64,000 bases of DNA, from positions 1-64,000 of the forward strand of contig NZ_VOLR01000023.1 in assembly GCF_007954355.1 (NCBI RefSeq), in the 5' to 3' direction. Below the pieces are notes generated by a model, which searched no databases, was not told where the DNA came from, and was given only the letters and a program-made list of their open reading frames with translations. Source of the stretch: Colwellia hornerae (GTDB taxonomy: Bacteria; Pseudomonadota; Gammaproteobacteria; Enterobacterales; Alteromonadaceae). This document shows, piece after piece, positions 9,126 to 20,485 of the stretch. Numbering within the stretch: the stretch's first letter is position 1; each line of letters starts with the position of its first letter. A program made the translations under genes and the position numbers.

Positions 9126-9809
9126 TTAAGGGTTTAATTTAAATTGACGCCATAGCACCTTTTTATCATTTTCATTTTCATTTTCATTTTGCTCTAGTTC
9201 AAAGCAAATTCGGTCATGCAAGCGATTAGCTCGACCTTGCCAAAACTCAAGGTAATGAGGTTTTATTCGCCAGCCACCCCAAAATTCAGGTAATGGGACT
9301 TCTTGGCCTGCAAATTTTTCAGTGTAATAAGCTTCGCTCTGCTTTAATGCTTCTTTACTGGCAAGTGGTGAACTTTGCTTTGACGCCCAGGCACCAATTT
9401 GGCTACCACGGTCTCTGCTATGAAAATATTGCTCTGACTGTTGATGGGTCACTTTTTCTACAACACCTTCTATTCTGACTTGGCGTTGCAGTACATTCCA
9501 ATGAAATAATAAGGCGATTTTACTATTCTCGTTTAAATCTTGGCTTTTACGACTGGCGTAATTGGTATAAAAAACAAAACCATCGTCATTAAACTCTTTT
9601 AACAACACCATGCGAGAGCTAGGCTGCCCCTGTTTATCACAACTACTGACCGACATAGCTTCGGGTAATAAAATGCCTGACTTTTTCGCGTCATCAAACC
9701 ATTGACCGAATAATTCAATGGGCTTTGTTTGGTCAGAAAAATCGGGTAGTGGCAAGGCAACACCTTGACCAAAGGTTAATAAGCAGCGTAATTTTTCAAA
9801 TAATGTCAT
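9126..9809 (-). CDS. pdxH: Pyridoxamine 5'-phosphate oxidase
   Basis: A 227-aa FMN enzyme that oxidises pyridoxine or pyridoxamine 5'-phosphate to pyridoxal 5'-phosphate in the cytosol. Matches to the E. coli enzyme are clear: SRMVLLKEFNDDGFVFYTNYASRK (about 65-88), FHSRDRGSQIGAWASKQSS, VPLPEFWGGWRI and EFWQGRANRLHDR. Two oddities are visible. The N-terminal lid motif LRREYT is replaced by LRCLLT, so by hand alignment the Tyr17 equivalent is Leu11. The C-terminus has an acidic NENENEND insert encoded by the hexanucleotide repeat at 9167-9190. It is monocistronic. Confidence 0.93.
   Translation of the reverse strand: MTLFEKLRCLLTFGQGVALPLPDFSDQTKPIELFGQWFDDAKKSGILLPEAMSVSSCDKQGQPSSRMVLLKEFNDDGFVFYTNYASRKSQDLNENSKIALLFHWNVLQRQVRIEGVVEKVTHQQSEQYFHSRDRGSQIGAWASKQSSPLASKEALKQSEAYYTEKFAGQEVPLPEFWGGWRIKPHYLEFWQGRANRLHDRICFELEQNENENENDKKVLWRQFKLNP
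9167..9190. repeat. Hexanucleotide repeat (CATTTT)x4 inside pdxH
   Basis: Four exact copies of CATTTT on the plus strand, read on the minus strand as alternating Asn and Glu codons near the PdxH C-terminus. Copy-number changes would be in frame. Confidence 0.9.
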
Positions 9810-9925
9810 AGCGGTAAATTAAAATGATGTTAAGGAGAATGAATTCATTAGATAGTAGCATGAATGTTTTATCCGACAATAAGAGATTATCGGCTTAATG
9901 TAATCGAATGTTAGAACAGTGATGA

Positions 9926-10093
9926 TTAAATATCCCAATCATCACTGAAGTCTAATGCTTCACGAAGGCGTTTTTTTTCTAGCAAATCATCGATACGCTT
10001 GCGTACCTTACTATTCTTATCTGCTTTTTTACCGGTGGCGAGATCTTTATCGTAGTTTTCAGACTCGTCATTTGCTATATATTCATCTGCCAT
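9926..10093 (-). CDS. Small charged protein, PA3496-like
   Basis: A 55-aa frame from ATG 10093 to TAA 9926. The N-terminal half is acidic (MADEYIANDESENYDKD); the second half is basic and helical (KVRKRIDDLLEKKRLREAL) and ends in an acidic FSDDWDI. This acidic-basic-acidic plan with an RxRI-DLLE-xRLR segment resembles the short PA3496-type proteins annotated as putative envelope-integrity proteins in gammaproteobacteria. I assign this by pattern memory only. It sits alone between divergent pdxH and tmcA. Codon use and charge pattern support a real gene. Confidence 0.6.
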   Translation of the reverse strand: MADEYIANDESENYDKDLATGKKADKNSKVRKRIDDLLEKKRLREALDFSDDWDI

Positions 10094-10311
10094 TATCGTG
10101 TTTTTCTCACGGTTAAGTATTTTTATTAAAAGGGATTAATTTCAAGATAGGCAACAACTGAGGAAATTTCAATAAAATTGCTCAATCGGCTACTTTTGGT
10201 ACTATTAATTTTCAGTAAAATAACCGCTGATAACAAATAAAACTATTTGAATTGTGCTAGCAGATTGATAAACTGATTTATCTTTAGCTCTACAGAATTT
10301 AGCGCCTGCTT

Positions 10312-12537
10312 ATGTCTAACCCTAATTTCGTCGAATGGCTTGAACAATTGCAATGCCAGGCGTTGAGCAAATTTCAGCGACAATTGGTGTTACTTGTCGG
10401 TGATGCTTGTTGGGTAAAACAGTTACTGCAACTCAATGAAAAAACTCAAAGTAAAAACGCTTGGCTGGTCTTTAGCCATCACCAAGAAATACCTGCCACG
10501 ATAAACAACAAACATTTTGCTCAACAATTGGGTAGCGAGCATAGAAAAATCCTATTTTCAGGTGTTGAAAATACCGACTGTGCAGCGCTTAATAGCATTA
10601 ATTTAGATGCCTTTGCGGCACTCTCTGGCACGTTAGTCGCTGGTGGTGTTATGTTTTTATGGCTTAAAAAACCGTTAATACAAGCGATTGAGCAAACAAA
10701 GTTAGCTTCACTTAAGTATTTTTATCAACAATTACTCGACAATAAAACCCTGATAACGATTACACAAAATGACAAGCAAACTTTTCCGTTGTTAGATAAT
10801 ATAACGCCAGCAATCCCTGCTACGGCAGGTGATTTTTTATACCACTGTAAAACCAAAGAACAACAAATAGCCGTAGAGCACATAATTAAAGTTAGCCAAG
10901 GTCATCGAAATCGGCCCTTAGTGTTAACCGCTGATCGTGGACGAGGTAAATCATCGGCGCTTGCTATCGCCTGCGTTGAGCTCATCACAAACAATACGGC
11001 TATCGGCAATGAGAAAATTGATATTGTTATTACCGCGCCTCACGTTCGTTCGCTATCGGTTTTTTATCGTCAACTTGCTTGTTCATTAGCGACGCTTGAC
11101 GAAAAATTCGACTATGTTAATGCCAGTAAAACCGCTTTGGTTCATCGATTGGGTTCGATAACCTTTGTTGCGGTTGATCAACTCCTTCGCCGCGATGATG
11201 CATTGAATGTTTCGCTCTTGCTGGTTGACGAGGCCGCAGCCATTCCGGTGCATTTATTAACAAGCTTAACCACTCGTTTTTCTCGTGTTGTTTTTTCGAG
11301 TACAGTACATGGTTATGAAGGAGCAGGGCGCGGCTTTACGGTAAAGTTTCAACAAGAGTTAACAAAGCAAGTACCGCAATGGCGAAGCTTTCATATGCAT
11401 CAGCCTATTCGCTGGCGTCAAGAAGACCCATTAGAAGTCTTTGTTTTTGAAAGTTGTTTACTCAACGCCAAGTTAGCAGAGCTACCGGCAATAACTCAGC
11501 CTGTATTAGCTAAGCTTGCTTTGAGTAAGCCGGCCCTGAGTGAATCCTCAGCAAAGCAGCTAACTAAAGCGTCTTTGTCTTTTAGCCAAGTGTCATCGAC
11601 GTCGCTGATTGAAAATACGGCGTTATTAAAGCAAGTTTTTGCTGTGCTGGTAACCGCTCATTATCAAACGTCACCGAACGATATTACGCTATTACTTGAT
11701 AATAAAGCGCTGCAATTATTTATCGCTAAATTAGGTGACGATATTGTTGGTGTTGCCTTACTACTTGAAGAAGGCTGTAATAAAGCCGCCGATATTAAAG
11801 CGATAGCGACCAATCAACGTCGACTAAAAAATCAGTTTATTCCTCAGTCTTTACTGACTCACTGTGGTTTTAGTGAAAGTTTTAATTATCAATATCTTCG
11901 GGTTTTACGTATTGCTATTCATCCGCAATATCATCGTTATGGTTTTGGTAGCTGTTTTATTAAGGCGCTAGAAACCTTTGCTAAAAAGCAACAAGTTGAT
12001 TTTATTGGTGCAAGTTTTGGTGCAAATGCGCAGTTACTTAAGTTTTGGCAAGATGCCGATTATCAAATTGCTCGAATAGGTTTTACTAAAGACCAAGCCA
12101 GTGGTGAACACTCTGCGTTAGTGGTTTCTGCGATGAGTGACCGAGGACAATTTTTTGAACGAAAAATTGCCAGTGAATTTTATAGTTCATTTGATTATTT
12201 ACTCACCGATGAATATCAAGGCTTGTCGGCTAAATTAGTTTGGCAAATATTACATCATTATCCTGATAAAAGTTTACCCCAGCTAAGTGCCCATCAATTG
12301 AGCAGCATTAACGATTTTATTCTGCAAAAACGGCAGTTTAGTCACTGCGTAAAAGCGTTACATTATTGGTGTCTTTTACACTGTAAAGAAAATTATCAAG
12401 CAAAGGTCTTGTTGTTAATCGAGCGTATTTTACAGAAAAAGCCAGTTGATGAAGTGTGTAAAAATCATCAACTAACCGGTAAAAAAATGCTAAATAAGGC
12501 ATTAATTGATTATATTGCACAGGTTCAGGCGTACTAG
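10312..12537 (+). CDS. tmcA: tRNA(Met) cytidine acetyltransferase
   Basis: A 741-aa enzyme that makes N4-acetylcytidine at the wobble position of elongator tRNA(Met), using acetyl-CoA and ATP. An N-terminal TmcA domain is followed by a helicase-like ATPase module with Walker A RGRGKSS (around residue 208) and Walker B LLVDEAAAIP (around 302). A GNAT acetyltransferase module carries the LRIAIHPQYHRYGFGS acetyl-CoA loop (around 530-546), and a C-terminal tRNA-binding tail follows. It is longer than the E. coli protein (about 670 aa); part of the excess is a low-complexity Ser/Ala/Lys stretch around residues 395-430 between ATPase and GNAT modules. ATG start; monocistronic. Confidence 0.93.
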   Translation: MSNPNFVEWLEQLQCQALSKFQRQLVLLVGDACWVKQLLQLNEKTQSKNAWLVFSHHQEIPATINNKHFAQQLGSEHRKILFSGVENTDCAALNSINLDAFAALSGTLVAGGVMFLWLKKPLIQAIEQTKLASLKYFYQQLLDNKTLITITQNDKQTFPLLDNITPAIPATAGDFLYHCKTKEQQIAVEHIIKVSQGHRNRPLVLTADRGRGKSSALAIACVELITNNTAIGNEKIDIVITAPHVRSLSVFYRQLACSLATLDEKFDYVNASKTALVHRLGSITFVAVDQLLRRDDALNVSLLLVDEAAAIPVHLLTSLTTRFSRVVFSSTVHGYEGAGRGFTVKFQQELTKQVPQWRSFHMHQPIRWRQEDPLEVFVFESCLLNAKLAELPAITQPVLAKLALSKPALSESSAKQLTKASLSFSQVSSTSLIENTALLKQVFAVLVTAHYQTSPNDITLLLDNKALQLFIAKLGDDIVGVALLLEEGCNKAADIKAIATNQRRLKNQFIPQSLLTHCGFSESFNYQYLRVLRIAIHPQYHRYGFGSCFIKALETFAKKQQVDFIGASFGANAQLLKFWQDADYQIARIGFTKDQASGEHSALVVSAMSDRGQFFERKIASEFYSSFDYLLTDEYQGLSAKLVWQILHHYPDKSLPQLSAHQLSSINDFILQKRQFSHCVKALHYWCLLHCKENYQAKVLLLIERILQKKPVDEVCKNHQLTGKKMLNKALIDYIAQVQAY

Positions 12538-12549
12538 CTAGTTAATTGC

Positions 12550-12807
12550 TTAGGCAATCTGCTGCTGCCAAAATTTGAGCATAGTAAAATAATGACAAGG
12601 CTGGCTGGCGAAAGCGGTGAAGTCGTCATGTTTGATAAGGCGAGTTAAATAATAGCTAATCACCTTGGCTAAACCATTACTGGGATGCTGCGCATAAGTC
12701 TTGGTTAATACGCTTAACCAATCCTCTATTTGACAAAGCTCGCTTGAATAAGCAATCGCGCAATGAATACTGTCTTTATGAGAGTACGCTGAATAAGTTA
12801 ACGACAT
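12550..12807 (-). CDS. Small unknown protein, second gene of Fur-controlled pair
   Basis: An 85-aa protein from ATG 12807, preceded by an AAGGAGA ribosome site; an upstream in-frame ATG at 12852 lies inside the previous gene and is less likely. It starts MSLTYSAYSHKDSIHCAIAY and ends TMLKFWQQQIA, has three cysteines, and is predicted soluble and helical, without signal peptide or membrane segment. Its start overlaps the end of the upstream gene by 10 bp, so the two are translationally coupled. I do not recognise the family. The only clue to function is the Fur-type palindrome upstream of the pair, which suggests a role in iron supply or iron-limited growth. Confidence 0.65.
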   Translation of the reverse strand: MSLTYSAYSHKDSIHCAIAYSSELCQIEDWLSVLTKTYAQHPSNGLAKVISYYLTRLIKHDDFTAFASQPCHYFTMLKFWQQQIA

Positions 12808-13028
12808 AGCGGTTGCTCTCCTTGCAAACTGCTTTGTAAAAGTGACTGCCATAATGTTTTACGTGCAGCATCATCTAGGCATCTACACTCATTACCGGGT
12901 AAAGCGCCAGACAAAATTAACTTCTCCAATAAAATTATTGGTAATTCAACTTGTGCTTTCTCAGTATGTATCTGGTGATAACTTTCTTGGATATTTTTCC
13001 TATTGATAGAATATTGCTGTGTACCCAT
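12798..13028 (-). CDS. Small unknown protein, first gene of Fur-controlled pair
   Basis: A 76-aa protein with an excellent ribosome site (AAAGGAG seven bases before ATG 13028). It is hydrophilic at the N-terminus, then has an amphipathic stretch (VELPIILLEKLILSGALPG) and a CRC pair in NECRCLDDAARKTLW. There is no export signal. The Fur-type palindrome at 13088-13118 lies 60 bp upstream, where it would cover the promoter. I do not recognise the family. The strong ribosome site, coupled downstream gene and operator together argue that it is real despite its small size. Confidence 0.7.
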   Translation of the reverse strand: MGTQQYSINRKNIQESYHQIHTEKAQVELPIILLEKLILSGALPGNECRCLDDAARKTLWQSLLQSSLQGEQPLCR

Positions 13029-13087
13029 GATAAAACTCCTTTGCTTTGCCGATGACGTTATATTTAATTTAATATAACAACCACCTT

Positions 13088-13118
13088 AATGCAAATGATA
13101 ATTGTTATCATTTGCATT
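13088..13118. promoter_or_regulatory. Fur box (perfect 14-bp inverted repeat)
   Basis: AATGCAAATGATAA and its exact reverse complement flank a TTG centre. The core TGATAAT-T-GTTATCA fits the 7-1-7 Fur consensus with one mismatch. It lies 60 bp upstream of the small-gene pair on the minus strand and about 90 bp upstream of the ABC transporter on the plus strand, so it could control either or both. Confidence 0.8.
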
Positions 13119-13206
13119 ATTTGGTGTTTTATTATTTTTAGTGATGTGATTTTTACAAATATCGCATTACAATAACGCGCAAGCATTCGGTATTATTAGG
13201 AAAGTT

Positions 13207-14121
13207 ATGACGCAGGGTCAAGAACGGGTAGGTCAAACAAAAAACGATGTTATTGAAGTTAATAATTTAGTGAAAAGTTATAAAGGCGTACAAGCGGTTG
13301 ATGATATTAGTTTTACCATTACTAAAGGTCATTGTTTTGGTTTGTTAGGCCCTAATGGTGCAGGAAAAACAACCACCATTGAAATAATGGAAGGGATAAT
13401 TCCAGCGACCAGTGGTGAAGTGCTTTACTCAGGAAAAAGCATAGGTAAGGATATAAGTCAGCAAATAGGCATTCAATTTCAAAGTACTGCTTTACAAGAT
13501 TTTTTAACGGTACAAGAAACCTTAAATTTATTCACCGCGTTTTATGACAATACTTTGCCTCATGCGCAATTGATTGAACTGTGTGGCTTAAAGGACTTTT
13601 TAGATAGGGATAACCGTTTGTTGTCGGGTGGACAGCGGCAACGATTATTATTAGCACTGGCATTAATTAACGATCCTGACATTATTTTTCTCGATGAACC
13701 AACCACGGGGCTTGATCCACAAGCGCGCCGTAATTTTTGGCAGTTAATAAAAAATATTAAAGCCCAAAATAAAACGGTTATTTTAACAACTCATTACATG
13801 GACGAAGCGGAACAACTTTGTGATGAAGTGGTTATTATGGACAATGGTAAAATTATTGAAAGTGGCACACCCAATCGATTACTCGCTAAGCATTTTCAGG
13901 AGGTCTTTATTTACCTGCCTAAAGAACAAGTACCACAGGAGCTCATTGAAAAACATCAGTGGACTATAGAACACGAGCGCGTTGAAATAACTACGCAACA
14001 TGTGGAAGAAACGATTAGCTTGTTAATTGCTGAGCAAATTCCGTTAGAAGGTTTACAAGTAAAGTCTCCAAATCTTGATGATCTTTTTCTAAAACTAACT
14101 GGCCATTCGTTAAGAGAGTAA
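13207..14121 (+). CDS. ABC-2 type exporter, ATP-binding subunit
   Basis: A 304-aa ATPase of the CcmA/NodI/DrrA type. Walker A GPNGAGKTTT (around residue 50), signature LSGGQRQR (around 139), Walker B IIFLDEPTTGLDP (around 160) and the H-loop TTHYMDEAEQ (around 196) are all present. The C-terminal 80 residues form the accessory domain usual in drug and polysaccharide exporters. The ribosome site is AGGAAAGTT before ATG. The permease gene follows after 5 bp. Substrate unknown; sharing an intergenic region with the Fur-type palindrome raises the possibility of iron-linked expression. Confidence 0.9.
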   Translation: MTQGQERVGQTKNDVIEVNNLVKSYKGVQAVDDISFTITKGHCFGLLGPNGAGKTTTIEIMEGIIPATSGEVLYSGKSIGKDISQQIGIQFQSTALQDFLTVQETLNLFTAFYDNTLPHAQLIELCGLKDFLDRDNRLLSGGQRQRLLLALALINDPDIIFLDEPTTGLDPQARRNFWQLIKNIKAQNKTVILTTHYMDEAEQLCDEVVIMDNGKIIESGTPNRLLAKHFQEVFIYLPKEQVPQELIEKHQWTIEHERVEITTQHVEETISLLIAEQIPLEGLQVKSPNLDDLFLKLTGHSLRE

Positions 14122-14126
14122 TACTA

Positions 14127-15131
14127 ATGAATTTCAAACGTTTTTTTGCGGTAGTAAAAGCCCGTAATATTGAGTTTTTTCGCGATCGTTCATCGTTAGG
14201 ATGGAATTTATTTTTCCCTATTCTAATGTTAGCAGGTTTATCTTTTGTTTTTTCGGGTGATGGAAAAGCCGTTTATAAAGTGGGGGTTATAGACAGTAAG
14301 ACTGTTCAATCAAGCTTTATGGACACACGTTACGTTGACTTTATCGACTATCAAGATAAAGCCTTAGCAACCGTAAAGTTAGAACAACATGCTATTGATT
14401 TTTTAGTCGACTTTAGCCAAAAAAGTTATTGGGTTAATCAAGGTTCACCCAACAGTTACCTGGTTGAAAAAATCTTTTTAGGACAGCACAATAACTTTCA
14501 ACGCTTAGAAACCTATGGTAAGAAAATTCGTTATGTCGATTGGGTGTTGCCTGGTATTTTAGGCATGAACATGATGTTCAGTTGTCTATTTGGTGTTGGC
14601 TACGTGATAGTACGTTATCGTAAAAATGCGGTATTAAAACGTTTAAAAGCGACACCGCTTTCAGCGTTTGAATTTGTATCAGCACAATTGGTGTCACGTA
14701 TTTTTATTGTGATGTTTATGTCGAGCGTTGTTTATATTGGCTGTAATTTCTTTTTTGATTTTTATATGTTGGGCAGCTACTTGGATCTATTTATTATCGC
14801 GGTTTTAGGCGCTATTAGCTTAATATCTTTGGGTTTACTGGTCGCGAGTAGAAGTAAGAGTGAAGAGCTTATTGGCGGCTTACTTAATTTGACCTCATGG
14901 CCAATGATGTTGCTGTCTGGTGTTTGGTTCAGCCTAGAAGGTGCACCGAATGCGGTAAAAGTTTTTGCTGACTTTCTACCGTTAACCCATTTAGTGGCTG
15001 GCGCGAGAAAAGTGATCACTGAAGGTGCAACGCTTGCGGATATCAGTTATCACCTGACCGCGCTGTTGATTATGAGTTCTATTTTCTTAGCGTTAGGTTC
15101 ATATTTATTTAGTTGGAATACCGAGCGCTAA
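14127..15131 (+). CDS. ABC-2 type exporter, permease subunit
   Basis: A 334-aa integral membrane protein. One N-terminal helix (about residues 24-42) is followed by an extracytoplasmic segment to about residue 135, then five to six helices in the C-terminal half, the arrangement of ABC-2 permeases of the YhhJ/DrrB type. The LPGILGMNMMFSCLFGVGYVIVRYRKNAVLKRLKATPLS segment is the family's characteristic cytoplasmic-membrane junction. It forms an operon with the ATPase and probably exports a lipophilic or complex substrate that cannot be named from sequence. Confidence 0.88.
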   Translation: MNFKRFFAVVKARNIEFFRDRSSLGWNLFFPILMLAGLSFVFSGDGKAVYKVGVIDSKTVQSSFMDTRYVDFIDYQDKALATVKLEQHAIDFLVDFSQKSYWVNQGSPNSYLVEKIFLGQHNNFQRLETYGKKIRYVDWVLPGILGMNMMFSCLFGVGYVIVRYRKNAVLKRLKATPLSAFEFVSAQLVSRIFIVMFMSSVVYIGCNFFFDFYMLGSYLDLFIIAVLGAISLISLGLLVASRSKSEELIGGLLNLTSWPMMLLSGVWFSLEGAPNAVKVFADFLPLTHLVAGARKVITEGATLADISYHLTALLIMSSIFLALGSYLFSWNTER

Positions 15132-15151
15132 TAACAGCTTCTGTTTTATAG

Positions 15152-15182
15152 CGAGACCTATTAATAATCATACTAGGTCTCG
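15152..15182 (+). terminator. Hairpin after ABC exporter operon
   Basis: A perfect 9-bp stem CGAGACCTA / TAGGTCTCG with a 13-base loop lies 20 bp after the permease stop. It lacks a clear U-tract, so it may be an RNA-stabilising hairpin rather than a strong terminator. Confidence 0.5.
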
Positions 15183-15365
15183 TTGCACGCCAAAAACCGT
15201 CTTTAACACGCCTCTCATAGCAGAGGTGGTCATCGATAAAGTCTCGTTGTTGAGCAAAGATAAGTTTGTGGTAAATCAATTAAATTTAAAGTGTTTAAAA
15301 AAAATAATTTTTTTATTTTATAAAATATATTATGCTTAATTGGTAGCAGTTAAGGATAGTTATTA

Positions 15366-16103
15366 GTGATTACCAATCGTGTGTTTATTAAGTTTATTTG
15401 CCTTTTAAGTGTGTTTTTTTACTGTAATAGCAGTATTGCGACAGATATATTGCGTGTTAGTATTCCTCAAATGCCGGTTCATGCGGTTAGTCAAAATGAA
15501 GGAGTATTGGTCGATTTTGTTAAAGTACTTGCCAAAAAACTAGACCAAAATATAGAAATACAGATAGTGCCTTTTTCGCGCTCAATCTATTATGTGGTTA
15601 CCAATAAAGTTGATTTTCACCTACCCTTTATTAAGCCTAATGATGATAGTCTGCCCAAAGATAACTTTATTTACTCAGACGAAACTATTTTTCATGTCAA
15701 TTTTGTGCTTTACACCCACAAAGATAGGCTTGTTGATATAAGTAAGCTAGCAAATTACCATATTGAAACTGACAGTGCCCATCTGCCTTTTTTTGGCGAA
15801 TTAAAGATGGGATCTAGTTGTATTCTTTGTAGTTTAAAAAAAGTGCAACATAAAATGACCGACGGTTATATTTTTGCTGACTCTTCCACCGATCCTTTAT
15901 TACGTGAAAACTTAGCGTTGTTAGCTGGGGTTAAACGTCAACTTTACAAAAAATTTGCAGTTAAAATGGTCTTCCCCAATACGAAAAAAGGGCAAGAGCT
16001 CAATAAAACACTCAGTGCAATTATTAATGAAATGCGCTTGTCAGGGGAGCTAGAGCAGTTATTATTCTCGGTTGACTTTGTGTATAATGATTGGCAAATA
16101 TAA
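15366..16103 (+). CDS. Periplasmic solute-binding-like protein, orphan
   Basis: A 245-aa protein starting at GTG with AAGGATAG as ribosome site. The signal peptide covers about residues 1-25 (hydrophobic, then SSIATD). The mature protein opens with ILRVSIPQMPVHAV and has the two-lobe plan of family 3 solute-binding proteins, for example VPFSRSIYYVVTNKVDFHLPF, where the binding lobe forms. It has a CILC pair at about residues 154-157. No transporter genes are adjacent. Its stop overlaps the ybaN start by one base (TAATG), so the two are co-expressed. Ligand and role unknown. Confidence 0.75.
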   Translation: MITNRVFIKFICLLSVFFYCNSSIATDILRVSIPQMPVHAVSQNEGVLVDFVKVLAKKLDQNIEIQIVPFSRSIYYVVTNKVDFHLPFIKPNDDSLPKDNFIYSDETIFHVNFVLYTHKDRLVDISKLANYHIETDSAHLPFFGELKMGSSCILCSLKKVQHKMTDGYIFADSSTDPLLRENLALLAGVKRQLYKKFAVKMVFPNTKKGQELNKTLSAIINEMRLSGELEQLLFSVDFVYNDWQI

Positions 16104-16489
16104 TGAATGAACTGTTAGCACAGAGACTCTTGAAACTTACTGGTATGTTATTTGTAGGTCTTGCGCTACTCGGTGTAGTGTTGCCGATTCTTCCCACCAC
16201 ACCTTTTCTATTAGTTGCCGCGAGTTGTTTTGCTAAGTCTTCGCCACGTCTATATAAAATATTACTTAGTCATAAAGTTTTCGGGCCATTAATTCACCAT
16301 TGGCAAACATCAGGCAGTATTCCTAAAAAGGCTAAAACAATCGCTTTAACTACTATTATCTTAGCCGCCATTGGTTCTTGTTATCAATTAGACGATAACT
16401 TACTGCGCGTGTTAGTTATCGTTTTAGTTGCAGGGCCCTTTATTTTTCTATGGCGTTTGCCTCTTTCAGCGGAAGATCAACAAACTTAA
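16103..16489 (+). CDS. ybaN: YbaN family inner-membrane protein (DUF454)
   Basis: A 128-aa protein from ATG 16103, which overlaps the preceding stop by one base; a TTG at 16091 would add four residues and is less likely. Three hydrophobic segments (about residues 8-38, 77-95 and 100-115) and the stretch GVVLPILPTTPFLLVAASCFAKSSPRLY are hallmarks of the DUF454/YbaN family. Its function is not established. It is translationally coupled to an orphan solute-binding-like protein. Confidence 0.85.
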   Translation: MNELLAQRLLKLTGMLFVGLALLGVVLPILPTTPFLLVAASCFAKSSPRLYKILLSHKVFGPLIHHWQTSGSIPKKAKTIALTTIILAAIGSCYQLDDNLLRVLVIVLVAGPFIFLWRLPLSAEDQQT

Positions 16490-16499
16490 CCATTAACTG

Positions 16500-17099
16500 T
16501 TAGTCAGCGAGTGCCTTACCCACTAAGGTCGCTAAGTGACTAGGTAGTGTTAACGAAAGCGCTATTTCGTGGCCACGTGCTGACATTTTTCCCCAAGTCT
16601 TTTTTACTATCCTAATGATTTTAGCTTCGTTGTCTACTTCGGTGTATTTAGCGGCAAAAGCGTCAAAGTAATATTGTAAAAATACTAAGCAAGCGACATC
16701 TTCTAACGTTTGTGTGTCAGTATTTGTTTTGAGCTGTTCTTTTCTTAAAATACAAGCGGTCAATTCAGCCTCATGCTCAGGGTAATCATTCTCTAACATT
16801 AATGACTTCGTGAGCTGAGCATGGAACTTTCCTTGGGCAATACGCCATTGATAATAGCCCGCTTTACCTTCATCAAATTCGGTACGCTTTAAGTCCCAGC
16901 GTTTAATATGCTGTGCCCGCACTGCTATTTGTAATAATTCATTTGATTGAGGAAAGTATTGCTCAAGGCAAGAAGTCATGTATTGACCATACAGTAATTC
17001 ATTGGCTTGAGGATGCCCATTAACAAGTGTTTGATTGGGATCTTCACTATTTATTTTATCGATAGCACAAAGTACGGCGGTTAAACGAGATGAAGTCAT
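16500..17099 (-). CDS. DUF4202 family protein
   Basis: A 199-aa soluble protein resembling DUF4202: the start TAVLCAIDKINSEDPNQ, then RAQHIKRWDLKR (about residues 61-72), YYQWRIAQGKFHAQL, and EDVACLVFLQYYFDAFAAKY. Conserved His, Asp and Glu residues spread along helices recall the HD-like all-helical fold of this family, whose biochemical role is not known to me. It is convergent with ybaN, with only 10 bp between stops, and divergent from pyrG. Confidence 0.8.
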   Translation of the reverse strand: MTSSRLTAVLCAIDKINSEDPNQTLVNGHPQANELLYGQYMTSCLEQYFPQSNELLQIAVRAQHIKRWDLKRTEFDEGKAGYYQWRIAQGKFHAQLTKSLMLENDYPEHEAELTACILRKEQLKTNTDTQTLEDVACLVFLQYYFDAFAAKYTEVDNEAKIIRIVKKTWGKMSARGHEIALSLTLPSHLATLVGKALAD

Positions 17100-17312
17100 A
17101 GAAGGTATCCAATGCCTAGGGTTAATTAAAACAATATGTTAGCTTTTTATCGATAAAATAAACACAAGCATTAAATATTTTTGTCAAAATAACAGAAATT
17201 GATCTGTTGATCATATTGTCGTGGTAGCTAGTTTTAAGTATAATGTTTTCCCGTCCTGCTAGGTTGGTGCGTTTTTCAAAATCATGACTAAACTTACCTC
17301 ATTATTCGCTAA

Positions 17313-19028
<1,716 letters not shown>

Positions 19029-19043
19029 ACCTGAAAATTAATA

Positions 19044-19070
19044 AAACCGTAGCATAGTGCTGCGGTTTTG
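19044..19070 (+). terminator. Intrinsic terminator or attenuator between pyrG and eno
   Basis: AAAACCGTAGC and GCTGCGGTTTT form an 11-bp stem with one G-U pair and a 5-base loop, ending in a short U-tract. It lies 15 bp after the pyrG stop. Confidence 0.75.
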
Positions 19071-19162
19071 CTTTCTGGCATAATTATTTATGGCAAAATG
19101 TTTTATCAGTAAAATGTAAATTAAAAATTATTAGCAACTTAATAGCGGTTCATTCGCTGTAG

Positions 19163-20485
<1,323 letters not shown>

